A program made the translations under genes and the position numbers. 28,682 bases of DNA, taken from Darwinimomas sp963643215 (GTDB lineage Bacteria > Bacillota > Clostridia > Lachnospirales > Lachnospiraceae). A model generated the notes under the pieces. The model was not told the origin of the DNA, searched no databases, and saw only the letters and a list, made by a program, of their open reading frames with translations. Positions 6,450-13,757 of the stretch are shown piece by piece. The number at the start of each line of letters is the position of its first letter. Positions within the stretch are counted from its first letter, which is position 1. The DNA lies in contig CAVIJY010000019.1 in NCBI GenBank assembly GCA_963643215.1, forward strand, positions 1 to 28,682, given 5' to 3'.

Positions 6450-7640
6450 TTATTTGTTCTCCTCTGTCCACAGGAATTCTTTTGGCTGTTCCTGCCCGGA
6501 GAAAAGCAGCGGAGTCAGCGTACAGCCGTAGCTGCCTGCATTGGAAACCGCCAGAATATCTCCGATCTCCGCGTGCGAAAGCGTGATATCTCTCGCCATC
6601 ACATCCAGTGCGGTGCAGAGATTGCCGACGATATCCACCGTTTCGCAGTCTCCGTCTCGCCCCAGGATACGAAATTCACTCTGTGAACCGCAGGTATACA
6701 GCGGCTCCTGTCCGTTGTCCGGAAATGCTCCGACATTTTGCCGCAGCAATTCTGCAATGGCAGGACGCAGAAAACCGTTCATTGCATTTTGCACCACGAG
6801 ATAGGTTTTTCCGCAGGAAACCTTACGATCTATGATTCGCGTATAATAAGTGCCGGCGTTGCAGACAACAAACCGTCCGGTTTCCAGAATGAACTTTGCC
6901 TGCAGACCATCGTGATTTTTCACGCTTAGAGTCTGCATTGTCCGGCCGATTTTTTCCAAAGCAAGCGGTTTCTCGTCTGCGCTGTCATAAACCGTACCGA
7001 TACCGCTGCCGAAATTTATAAACTGAATATCCACGCCATTCAGTCTGCTCATGCGCTCCGCCAGCATGTAGCAGTTTTGGTAATATCTGCACAATAAATC
7101 TGCATCCAAAATCTGTGAACGCAGATGCACATGAAACCCGGTGATTTTCAGATGCGGAAAGCATAGATTGGCCGCTGTCAGCTGCTCTTCATCGATACCG
7201 AACTTGCTGGATACGGCAGCTGTATCGTTCATGGAGAAATTCGGATTGACCCGAACACCGACGGCGACTTGTTCTTTTTTCGCTGCCGCACACTGCTCCA
7301 GACGGTCAAGCTCGGAAAGGCTGTCTGCAATGATCGTGCATTTGCCCCATACCTTCTGCATATCCTGCAAGGTTTTGCCCGGCGCGGAATAATATATCCT
7401 GTCGCCCGGAATGCCGGCCTGCTGCGCCAGCAGCACTTCGTTTGCCGAAGCTGCGTCCGCGCCGAAGCCCTGCGCGGCGATTGTTTTTAATACCGGCATG
7501 AACGGATTGGCCTTGACAGAGTACAGAAAATCCACCTCCGGCATTGCCTCCGACAGAGCATGACAGCGTTCCTTTATCAGGGCTTCCTCATAGAGATAGC
7601 AGGGTGCATTCTGCTGTAAAAAACTCATTCTGTGATTCAA
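6450..7640 (-). CDS. LysA-like PLP-dependent decarboxylase (Orn/DAP/Arg decarboxylase group 2), substrate uncertain
   Basis: A protein of 396 residues with a PLP barrel at the N-terminal side. Lys43 in YSVKANP is the Schiff-base lysine. GFHVHLRSQ, INFGSGIG (phosphate-binding glycines) and ILETGR follow. The C-terminal beta domain has GNLCTALDVMA and SNAGSYG. True diaminopimelate decarboxylases usually read HxHIGSQ, EPGR and GPxCESGD at these places. The changed residues argue for a different carboxylated substrate, as in BtrK-like enzymes acting on carrier-bound or polyamine substrates. The start is TTG at 7640, chosen because AGGAGGAAGGA lies 4-8 nt upstream; the ATG four codons later is too far from it. 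The neighbouring DapA-like gene is separated by a terminator, so the two are probably separate units. Confidence 0.85.
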   Translation of the reverse strand: MNHRMSFLQQNAPCYLYEEALIKERCHALSEAMPEVDFLYSVKANPFMPVLKTIAAQGFGADAASANEVLLAQQAGIPGDRIYYSAPGKTLQDMQKVWGKCTIIADSLSELDRLEQCAAAKKEQVAVGVRVNPNFSMNDTAAVSSKFGIDEEQLTAANLCFPHLKITGFHVHLRSQILDADLLCRYYQNCYMLAERMSRLNGVDIQFINFGSGIGTVYDSADEKPLALEKIGRTMQTLSVKNHDGLQAKFILETGRFVVCNAGTYYTRIIDRKVSCGKTYLVVQNAMNGFLRPAIAELLRQNVGAFPDNGQEPLYTCGSQSEFRILGRDGDCETVDIVGNLCTALDVMARDITLSHAEIGDILAVSNAGSYGCTLTPLLFSGQEQPKEFLWTEENK

Positions 7641-7700
7641 TTTTCCTTCCTCCTGTCTCTTCCGAATCGCGATATGACTCCATCATACACCTGAAATAAA

Positions 7701-7739
7701 ATCCGCCGCATGAGCCGTCTTCCGGCCCGCACGGCGGAT
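7701..7739 (-). terminator. Intrinsic terminator of the DapA-like gene
   Basis: The arms ATCCGCCG (7701-7708) and CGGCGGAT (7732-7739) enclose an inner GAGCCGTCTTCCGGC-type stem. On the minus strand the hairpin is followed by TTTTATTTC. It lies 19 bp past the stop of the gene at 7758-8657. Confidence 0.85.
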
Positions 7740-7757
7740 CATTTGCTTTTTTATATC

Positions 7758-8657
7758 TCAGGCCTTGATGAAGCCCTGCTCGATAAATACCTTTCTCATC
7801 TTCTCCAGCTTCTCGCCCGAAGTGAGCTTGTTGGGCAGATACGGGCTTCCTACATCGAGTCCCATCAGGTTGGCAGCATCCTTCGTGCCTACCGGGAAGC
7901 TTCCGATATCAAGAGTGTTTCTCAGAGGTGTCAGCTTGTACTGAGCCGCTCTCGACTCCTCCAGCTTGCCCTCCATATACAGGTTGTAGATGCTTACAAC
8001 CAGCTCCGGAACGAAGTTTGCCGTCGTAGCAACGCATCCTGCCGCGCCTGCTGCAAGGGATGTCATGATCATCGTATCCTTACCCGCAAGAACCTTGAAG
8101 TCGATGCCGTCAGACAGTCTTACAAACTCGCTGAGTGTGTTCATATTGCCGCTGGAATCCTTGATTCCGACGATATTGTCCACTGTCTTTGCCATCCTTA
8201 CACCCAGCTCGGGCTTGATTCCGTAGCCTACACGGGGATTGTTGTAGATCAGCGTGGGCATCTCGGGAACTGACTGCGCGATGGTTCTGTAGTGATCATA
8301 GAGCTCGTCATCGCTGGGCGCGATAAACATGGGCTGAAGTATGGATATGCCCTGTGCCCCCTGAGCTGCCGCCATCTTCGCGATCTTCAGTCCGGCGCGC
8401 GTTGTAATCGTTCCGATTCCGCAGTATACAGGAACTCTGCCTGCTGCCTGATCAAGAACCACCTCCAGCGCTCTCTCCATCTCCGGATACTCCATAGCGA
8501 AGAACTCGCCGTTGCTTCCGAAGAGAAGAATTCCGTGCACTCCGCCGTTGATCACAAAATCAACCTGCTTGCGAAGCTTTGCCTCATCCATGTTCTCATC
8601 CTTGTCTATGGGCATGAGAATCGGGACGATAACTCCCTTGATAAAATCTGTGTTCAT
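7758..8657 (-). CDS. DapA/NanA-family class I aldolase (dihydrodipicolinate synthase-like)
   Basis: A cytoplasmic TIM-barrel protein of 299 residues, the usual family length. Tyr138 in IYNNP and the Schiff-base Lys166 in GIKDSSG are both present, so a pyruvate-type lyase or synthase reaction is expected. The pyruvate-binding GTTGE motif of real DapA is GSNGE here (47-51), which removes the Thr-Thr pair of the DapA proton relay. The protein may therefore be an N-acetylneuraminate-lyase, keto-deoxy-sugar aldolase or other relative rather than the lysine-pathway enzyme. The start has a strong AAGGAG. It follows mscL by 55 bp, with a small hairpin in the gap, and is ended by its own terminator. 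Confidence 0.9.
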   Translation of the reverse strand: MNTDFIKGVIVPILMPIDKDENMDEAKLRKQVDFVINGGVHGILLFGSNGEFFAMEYPEMERALEVVLDQAAGRVPVYCGIGTITTRAGLKIAKMAAAQGAQGISILQPMFIAPSDDELYDHYRTIAQSVPEMPTLIYNNPRVGYGIKPELGVRMAKTVDNIVGIKDSSGNMNTLSEFVRLSDGIDFKVLAGKDTMIMTSLAAGAAGCVATTANFVPELVVSIYNLYMEGKLEESRAAQYKLTPLRNTLDIGSFPVGTKDAANLMGLDVGSPYLPNKLTSGEKLEKMRKVFIEQGFIKA

Positions 8658-8684
8658 AGTTGCCTCTCCTTTTATTCATACTTA

Positions 8685-8702
8685 ATGCCGCAGATGCGGC
8701 AT
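8685..8702. other. Short GC-rich hairpin between mscL and the DapA-like gene
   Basis: ATGCCGC-AGAT-GCGGCAT is a perfect 7-bp stem with a 4-nt loop, 11 bp past the mscL stop on the minus strand. No T-run follows on either strand, so it is more likely an mRNA processing or stabilising hairpin in a joint transcript than a terminator. Confidence 0.4.
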
Positions 8703-8712
8703 GTATGCCTTC

Positions 8713-9153
8713 TCACTCTGCCGCTTCCGCGGAGCTCTCCTTCTTGAGCAGATCCCTGATTTCGGTAAGCAGCTTGACCTCATCGCTGGGCTCCGGCTCC
8801 TTCTCAGGCTCCTCTGCCTTCTCTTCGGCGGTCAGTGTCTTGAGTTTCTGTTCCATTTTCTCACTGATCCTGTTGCACTGTCTGACTATCAGAAACAGTA
8901 CAAATGCAGTCATCAGAAATGTCACTATGGAGTTGAATACTATGCCTACCCCGAATACGGCCTCGCCGATCTTTATCTCAAACGATGTGAAATCTATGCC
9001 TCCGCAGACGATGCCTATCAATGGTGTGATCAGGTACGTGACCACATTGTTGACGATTGATGTGAACGCGCCGCCTATGATGATACCGACTGCCATAGAC
9101 ACTACATTGCCCTTGCTGATAAACTTCCCGAACTCCTCTAAAAACTTCTTCAT
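8713..9153 (-). CDS. mscL: Large-conductance mechanosensitive channel MscL
   Basis: A protein of 146 residues that opens under membrane tension to release solutes in hypo-osmotic shock and works as a homopentamer. The N-terminus MKKFLEEFGKFISKGNVVSM plus AVGIIIGGAFTSIVNNVV is the diagnostic S1 amphipathic helix and TM1. TM2 is VFNSIVTFLMTAFVLFLIV. An acidic, Pro-Glu-rich linker (about 110-125) precedes the C-terminal helical bundle LLTEIRDLLKK. GAGAGGG lies 4 nt before the ATG. The 159-bp upstream gap has a TATAAT-like -10 (near 9270) and an imperfect leader hairpin (CTCCG/CGGAG arms, about 9192-9243). Confidence 0.97.
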   Translation of the reverse strand: MKKFLEEFGKFISKGNVVSMAVGIIIGGAFTSIVNNVVTYLITPLIGIVCGGIDFTSFEIKIGEAVFGVGIVFNSIVTFLMTAFVLFLIVRQCNRISEKMEQKLKTLTAEEKAEEPEKEPEPSDEVKLLTEIRDLLKKESSAEAAE

Positions 9154-9312
9154 GTTTCCCTCTCCGTCTTTTCAATCTCTTCGACAAAGGATCTCCGCGC
9201 GTATCGCCGGCAGGATTGCTTTAAAGTCGTCCCGCGTCCGGAGATCATATACATTCAGGTCAACATTATATACCTGTTTGCACGCTATGCATACCGCAAT
9301 TTGTGCTCTTCT

Positions 9313-10590
9313 TTACTGCGCAGCGCGGCTTACTCTGCCCTCATCATCGATATGCACGCCCGGAGAGATGGAGCGCATGTATTCCAGCACTCTCGCTCTT
9401 TCCGCACCGTCAAGGCTCACCGTCCTGCAGCCGGATTGAAGCGCCGGAGTAAATACCATATCGCATATCTGCGCCGTCTGCGGATCAATGCTGACTGTCA
9501 CCAGACATGTATCCTGAGTCTTTGAATTGAACAAATAGTTTCCCAGACTGTAATATACAGGGACATCCCCGATATAATCTATCTTCTGCAGCACATGAGG
9601 ATGGTCTCCGATGATCAGATCCGCTCCTGCCTGTGCTATCTGAGGCGCCTGCTCCTGCTGCAGCCAGTCTGTCTGATCTGTACTCTCCGTCCCCCAATGT
9701 ATGTATACCACTACGAAATCCGCCTCTTCTTTGGCATCTCTTATGGTTTGCAGCAGTCTTGATGCATCAAGACATCTGAACACACCCGGAGTGGTCTCAC
9801 CTGCGCCCTTTGTATCCGGCGTGGAGAGCCTCTCAATCTGAGTGGCGGATATGTATGCGATCTTCAATCCTCCAATCTCAAATATATATGGCTTTGATGC
9901 CTCCTGTATGTCGCGCCCTGCTCCTACATACGGGATATTTTCGGCCTCAAGCGTATCCAGTGTGTCAAGCAACGCACTCTCTCCGTAATCATATGCATGA
10001 TTGTTGGCAAGAGAAACTATATCAACTCCTATATCATGCAGCAGTGCTGCGCTCTCCGGTCTGGCTCTGAAGGTAAACTGTTTTCCTGCCGTAGGGCTTC
10101 CGCCGTTTGAATACGGAAACTCATTGTTCAGCATGAATATATCCGCATCCTGCATCAGCTGTATCAGTCTGTCGTCAAACGCCCCGAGCATCAGACTGCC
10201 GTCCCGGGCTCCGCGGCTCTGCATAGCCGACATGATCGCATATCCCGGATCCAGCAGCAGATCTCCCGCAAATGCAAGCGTGATCGGTTCGGTTCTCTCC
10301 GGCTGCGGCTCGTCATCTATGACTATGGCCGTCTCACGCAGCTTTGATTCATCATCGCTCCCATCGTCTTCAGCTTTCGCTCCGCCCTCTTCGGTCTCTC
10401 CCTGCGCCACGCCGCTGTCTGCCGCATCCGCCGGGGAGCCGCCTCCTGCGCCTTCGATATCCTGTGCGCTTATCGCATTATCCGAGCTCAGATATTCCTT
10501 TTTCAGCTTTTCTTCGTTATACAGTCCTGCTGCAAAGACCGCTATACTCACGATCATCACAGTCAGAATCATTCGCATTTTATCCTTCAT
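9313..10590 (-). CDS. CapA-family (poly-gamma-glutamate synthesis type) membrane-anchored metallophosphatase-like protein
   Basis: A protein of 425 residues. One N-terminal helix (about 7-24) anchors it. An acidic, Gly/Ala-rich linker follows (about 42-95). The CapA/PgsA calcineurin-like fold comes next: LAFAGDLLLDPG, MLNNEFPYSNGG, SLANNHAYDYGE, VVYIHWGTE, IIGDHPHVLQ and YYSLGNYLF carry the metal-ligand Asp, Asn and His residues. Family members act outside the membrane in poly-gamma-glutamate or other anionic polymer synthesis. There are no pgsB/pgsC partners here, so the polymer is unknown. The start could be ATG 10590 or ATG 10578; the second is better placed behind AAGGA. The gene is divergent from the helicase. 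Confidence 0.9.
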   Translation of the reverse strand: MKDKMRMILTVMIVSIAVFAAGLYNEEKLKKEYLSSDNAISAQDIEGAGGGSPADAADSGVAQGETEEGGAKAEDDGSDDESKLRETAIVIDDEPQPERTEPITLAFAGDLLLDPGYAIMSAMQSRGARDGSLMLGAFDDRLIQLMQDADIFMLNNEFPYSNGGSPTAGKQFTFRARPESAALLHDIGVDIVSLANNHAYDYGESALLDTLDTLEAENIPYVGAGRDIQEASKPYIFEIGGLKIAYISATQIERLSTPDTKGAGETTPGVFRCLDASRLLQTIRDAKEEADFVVVYIHWGTESTDQTDWLQQEQAPQIAQAGADLIIGDHPHVLQKIDYIGDVPVYYSLGNYLFNSKTQDTCLVTVSIDPQTAQICDMVFTPALQSGCRTVSLDGAERARVLEYMRSISPGVHIDDEGRVSRAAQ

Positions 10591-10661
10591 ATCGCTGCTT
10601 CTCTATACTGCAGACACTCCGTCAGACCCGTTGAATCATCGCGGATCCTGCGCCTTGCGGC

Positions 10662-10690
10662 TTGACATTCTCCGTCTTTGAAAATATCAT
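10662..10690 (+). promoter_or_regulatory. Promoter of the UvrD-like helicase gene
   Basis: A consensus -35 TTGACA (10662-10667), a 17-bp spacer and TATCAT (10685-10690) are seen. Transcription would begin near 10697. This rules out the longer reading frame beginning at the TTG in the -35 box and supports the ATG at 10806. Confidence 0.75.
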
Positions 10691-10805
10691 CATCTCAGGT
10701 TCATGCACTGTCTCCGCTCCGGATTTTATATTTCGGGCAGAGCTTCATCTCTTCCGGGATCTCCGTCCCGATTCGGATATCGATTTTAACACACCCTCTT
10801 ATCAT

Positions 10806-12098
10806 ATGCCAATCAAGCAGAACAAGCAGCAGAAAAAAGCAATCACGCACGGCAGACATCCTCTTATGGTTGTGGCAGGCCCGGGCTCCGGGAAAACCTT
10901 CGTCATCACAGAGAGAATCTGCCATATACTTGATGAGCTCGGCGCGGATCCGTCGCGCGTGCTTGTCGTGACATTTTCCAGAGCGGCGGCAAGACAGATG
11001 CAGGAGCGCTTCACAGCCAAGTACAGACAGCGCCATCCCTCCGGCGCTCCGGCTGATTATAAAAGAGTTACATTTGCCACATTCCACTCATTTTTCTATC
11101 ACATACTGCTGATGGCATACGGTGAAAATGCCAGAAGCTATATATTCTCGGCAGCTGACGACAGCGGCGAACCGGACAGCACATCCGGCTGCTCCCGCCG
11201 GAGCGCCCACGGCGCAGCAGACGATGCCGAGGAAAACATCCGCTTTGATGAGATGATCAGCCTCACACAGGAGCTTCTATCTCAGCGTGAGGATATCAGG
11301 CAGGCTCTCAAGAACCGGTATCAATGGATATTGATTGACGAGTTTCAGGATATAGATCCGGAGCAATACCGGATCATACAGCTCATCACCGACAGGCATT
11401 CCAATCTGACCATAGTCGGTGATGATGATCAGTCGATATACGCATTTCGCGGATCCGACCCGTCTATCATGCTCGGCTTTCAAAGAGACTATCCCGGTGC
11501 CCGCAAGGTCGTGCTCAATATCAACTACCGCTCGGTAAAAGAGATCGTAGCATATTCTCAGCGGCTGATCCGTCACAACAGAAAAAGGATACAAAAGCGG
11601 CTGCGCTCCGCGTCCCCGGATTCCGGAGTTGTACGCACCGTCCCGTGTCTTAACATAACAGACGAGATAGAAAAACTGTATGCAGCCATAGACCTCTGCC
11701 TTCGACGCAATGTCCCTATGTCGGATATGGCTGTGCTTTACAGAACCAATTTTCAGACCCGGCCGCTGCTGCTTTTATTCAACGAACACGGGATAGATGT
11801 CACAGATCTGAATATGATGACATTTCATACCTCCAAGGGCCTTGAATGGCCGATAGTCTTCATACTCGATGTCAATGACGGTATCACTCCCCATCGAAGA
11901 TCCGAGGGTGTGGATGCATCCGAAGAGGAGCGCAGAGCTTTTTATGTAGCTATGACCCGCGCCAAGAGAGAGCTCTATCTCTTCTACTGTCTGCGGCGCT
12001 ACGAAAAAAAGGCCGTGCCTTCGCCCTATCTTCAGGAGATGAAAAGCCTCCCTCAGCGTATGCTGGATAGAATCGGTGCCCTGCTGCCCATGTGCTGA
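10806..12098 (+). CDS. UvrD/Rep-family superfamily 1A helicase, shortened (2B subdomain missing)
   Basis: A protein of 430 residues from ATG 10806, chosen because the promoter lies upstream of it and homologues begin just before QKKAI-like residues. A Shine-Dalgarno is not obvious. Motifs in order are Walker A GPGSGKT (25-31), Ia VVTFSRAAARQM, II DEFQD (178-182), III GDDDQSIYAFRGSDP, IV NINYRS, V FHTSKGLEW (340-348) and VI VAMTRAKREL. All ATPase motifs are intact. After LFNEHGIDV (about 331) the sequence passes directly to TDLNMMTFHTSKG. The roughly 150-200 residues of subdomain 2B found here in UvrD, PcrA and Rep are absent. A Ser/Gly/Asp-rich insert occupies about 113-145. It should move on single-stranded DNA, and loss of 2B often changes or relieves autoinhibition. 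It is the only plus-strand gene in its neighbourhood apart from the OadB pair. Confidence 0.85.
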   Translation: MPIKQNKQQKKAITHGRHPLMVVAGPGSGKTFVITERICHILDELGADPSRVLVVTFSRAAARQMQERFTAKYRQRHPSGAPADYKRVTFATFHSFFYHILLMAYGENARSYIFSAADDSGEPDSTSGCSRRSAHGAADDAEENIRFDEMISLTQELLSQREDIRQALKNRYQWILIDEFQDIDPEQYRIIQLITDRHSNLTIVGDDDQSIYAFRGSDPSIMLGFQRDYPGARKVVLNINYRSVKEIVAYSQRLIRHNRKRIQKRLRSASPDSGVVRTVPCLNITDEIEKLYAAIDLCLRRNVPMSDMAVLYRTNFQTRPLLLLFNEHGIDVTDLNMMTFHTSKGLEWPIVFILDVNDGITPHRRSEGVDASEEERRAFYVAMTRAKRELYLFYCLRRYEKKAVPSPYLQEMKSLPQRMLDRIGALLPMC

Positions 12099-12106
12099 AT
12101 TTGCCC

Positions 12107-12135
12107 TTGACGAAACAGCGGCTCTTGAGTATTGT
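12107..12135 (+). promoter_or_regulatory. Promoter of the riboswitch-oadB-oadG unit
   Basis: TTGACG (12107-12112), a 17-bp spacer and TATTGT (12130-12135) begin 9 bp after the helicase stop. The predicted start near 12142 coincides with the first bases of the riboswitch aptamer. Confidence 0.65.
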
Positions 12136-12141
12136 AGCATG

Positions 12142-12324
12142 GAAAAAGGGAGTAGCTGGCCGATGTATGACACTTTCGCAGACTCGAGTCCGTATCTGTA
12201 CGGCTTCAGATTCTTCTGCATCATCATCGGAATTTGATATCGTCAATACGGCCCGGGGCCCGGTATCAAAGCAGAGCTCATCGGATATGTATCCGCCATG
12301 AGTGACTGACGGCAAGACTTTTGC
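12142..12324 (+). promoter_or_regulatory. yybP-ykoY (Mn2+-sensing) riboswitch aptamer
   Basis: The conserved blocks of this class appear in the right order. AAAAAGGGAGTAGC (5' side of P1 and start of L1) is at about 12143-12156. ATCGTCAATACGG with the paired CCCGGGGCCCGG helix (L3 side) is at about 12239-12264. GACTGACGGCAAGACTTTT (3' side of P1) is at about 12304-12322. The layout agrees with the known L1/L3 Mn2+ pocket built from AGUAGC and CGUCAA. A variable hairpin region (12157-12235) separates the first two blocks. The last block overlaps the 5' arm of the terminator that follows, the arrangement of a transcriptional switch: bound Mn2+ stabilises P1 and allows readthrough. The gene controlled is oadB, which is unusual. 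Confidence 0.88.
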
Positions 12325-12359
12325 GGCAGTATATCTGCAGCGGAAGTCTTGCTTTTTTT
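12312..12359 (+). terminator. Riboswitch expression-platform terminator
   Basis: GCAAGACTTTTGC (12312-12324) pairs fully with GCGGAAGTCTTGC (12340-12352), with two G-U pairs. An inner GCAG/CTGC stem is present and seven T follow (12353-12359). Its 5' arm is the 3' strand of aptamer helix P1, so aptamer and terminator exclude each other. Confidence 0.9.
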
Positions 12360-12406
12360 CTTTTGTACAGCTGCTCCGGCCCTGCAGCAATCTATGGAGG
12401 TGTTAT

Positions 12407-13540
12407 ATGCAGTTTATGGATTTGTTCGAAAATGTGACGAACATGACATGGCAGATGGCAGCCATGTGGGCGATCGGCGGGATTCTCATCTATCTGGGGA
12501 TCAAAAAGGAGATGGAGCCCTCACTTCTGGTTCCGATGGGCTTTGGCGCGATATTTGTCAATCTCCCCCTGTCCGGTGCAGTCACTCAGACAATCGACGG
12601 TATACTGACGGAGGGACCTCTGGATATTCTCTTTAATGCAGGAATATCCAATGAGCTCTTTCTCCTTCTTCTGTTCATAGGCATCGGAGCGATGATTGAC
12701 TTTACCCCGCTTCTGGCCAATCCTACCATGATGCTCTTCGGTGCGGCGGCTCAGTTCGGCATATTCTTCACGCTCAGTCTCGCCACTCTGTTCGGATTCT
12801 CCCTGCAGGATGCGGCTTCTGTCGGAATCATAGGCGCGGCAGACGGTCCCACCTCGATATTCGTGGCTGACTATTTCTCCTCGAAATATCTGGGAGCCAT
12901 CATAGTCGCGGCATACTCCTATATGGCGCTTGTACCTATCATACAGCCTCCGGTGATCCGACTTCTCACCACAAAGGCTGAGCGCACCATACGCATGAAA
13001 TATCAGAGCGACAGCGTATCCAAAACCGCCCGGATCCTCTTTCCGATATGCATCACCATAGTGGCTGGGCTCATCGCACCGAGAAGCGTCGCTCTGGTCG
13101 GCTTTCTGATGTTCGGCAATCTCATCCGTGAATGCGGCGTACTTGACTCTCTTTCTCAGACAGCTCAGGGAAGCCTGGCCAATATGATCACTCTCATGCT
13201 CGGAATCACGGTGGCATCACAGATGCGTGCAGAGAACTTTCTGAATATACAGACGCTCTTCATCCTTGCGCTCGGGCTTGTCGCCTTTATCTTCGATACG
13301 GCCGGCGGCGTCATCTTTGCCAAGATAATCAATATCTTCCTCAAGGACAAGATCAATCCCATGATAGGCGCATGCGGCATATCCGCATTTCCCATGTCGG
13401 CGCGTGTCATCACTCAGATGGGGCTTAAGGAGGATCCGTCCAATATCATCCTGATGCAGGCAACCAGCGTCAATGTCTCCGGTCAAATCGCGTCTGTTAT
13501 CGCAGGCGGACTTCTGCTCGGACTCATCCCCATGGCATGA
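12407..13540 (+). CDS. oadB: OadB-type Na+-translocating decarboxylase beta subunit, orphan
   Basis: An integral membrane protein of 377 residues from ATG 12407, preceded by GGAGG with ideal 6-nt spacing. The longer open frame upstream lies inside the terminator and is rejected. It matches the OAD/MCD/GCD beta family throughout. Seen are LFIGIGAMIDFTPLL, the Na+-site loop GIIGAADGPTSIFVADYF with its Asp, AYSYMALVPIIQPP, the GNLIRECGV region, GGVIFAKIINIF and the C-terminal NPMIGACGISAFPMSARV. In known complexes this subunit couples decarboxylation of carboxybiotin to Na+ export. Here no carboxyltransferase alpha subunit or biotin carrier is encoded nearby, only a short gamma-like protein. Expression is predicted to respond to Mn2+ through the upstream riboswitch. 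It may pair with subunits elsewhere in the genome or have been recruited for cation export. Confidence 0.93.
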   Translation: MQFMDLFENVTNMTWQMAAMWAIGGILIYLGIKKEMEPSLLVPMGFGAIFVNLPLSGAVTQTIDGILTEGPLDILFNAGISNELFLLLLFIGIGAMIDFTPLLANPTMMLFGAAAQFGIFFTLSLATLFGFSLQDAASVGIIGAADGPTSIFVADYFSSKYLGAIIVAAYSYMALVPIIQPPVIRLLTTKAERTIRMKYQSDSVSKTARILFPICITIVAGLIAPRSVALVGFLMFGNLIRECGVLDSLSQTAQGSLANMITLMLGITVASQMRAENFLNIQTLFILALGLVAFIFDTAGGVIFAKIINIFLKDKINPMIGACGISAFPMSARVITQMGLKEDPSNIILMQATSVNVSGQIASVIAGGLLLGLIPMA

Positions 13541-13589
13541 AATTGACATACATCATATACGCCAATTACGAAAGGACCGAATATAAATC

Positions 13590-13727
13590 ATGATATCAAA
13601 TTTTATGGAATCTCTCAGAGTCATGGGCATGGGAATGCTCGGAAGCTTCACGGTAGCGATAGTTCTCATAATCATCATGAAGGTGCTTGTAAAGCTCTTT
13701 CCCGCAAAGCAGAAAGAGGAGGCCTGA
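13590..13727 (+). CDS. OadG-like gamma subunit, 45-residue single-helix membrane protein
   Basis: Too short for the usual length cut-offs. It starts at ATG 13590, 49 bp after oadB, with AAAGGA upstream, and ends at TGA 13725-13727 inside the terminator. The N-terminus MISNFMESLRVMGMGMLGSF leads into one hydrophobic helix (about residues 18-32, TVAIVLIIIM), followed by a basic, Lys-rich tail. This is the architecture of OadG/gamma chains, which anchor the soluble subunits to OadB. It is clearly shorter than typical OadG (about 80 residues or more): the cytoplasmic Zn2+/alpha-binding tail is missing, in keeping with the absence of an alpha subunit here. Assignment rests on helix pattern and position. 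Confidence 0.78.
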   Translation: MISNFMESLRVMGMGMLGSFTVAIVLIIIMKVLVKLFPAKQKEEA

Positions 13728-13742
13728 GGCCTCCCCTTTTTA
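13716..13742. terminator. Bidirectional terminator shared by oadG-like and TRIC-family genes
   Basis: GGAGGCC-TGA-GGCCTCC (13718-13734) is a perfect 7-bp stem whose loop is the stop codon of the OadG-like gene. On the plus strand CCTTTTTAT follows; on the minus strand TCTTTCT follows. The two genes converge here, so one hairpin probably serves both. Confidence 0.8.
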
Positions 13743-13757
13743 TCTCAATTCTACATT

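Noticed and set aside
8685..8702. Terminator after mscL
   Set aside because: The stem is perfect but no T-run follows on either strand, so termination is not supported.
10662..10805. N-terminal extension of the helicase frame starting at TTG 10662
   Set aside because: That TTG is the first base triplet of a consensus -35 box; transcription would begin near 10697, and homologues begin close to the ATG at 10806.
12302..12406. N-terminal extension of OadB
   Set aside because: It runs through the riboswitch terminator and has no ribosome site; the ATG at 12407 has GGAGG at ideal spacing.
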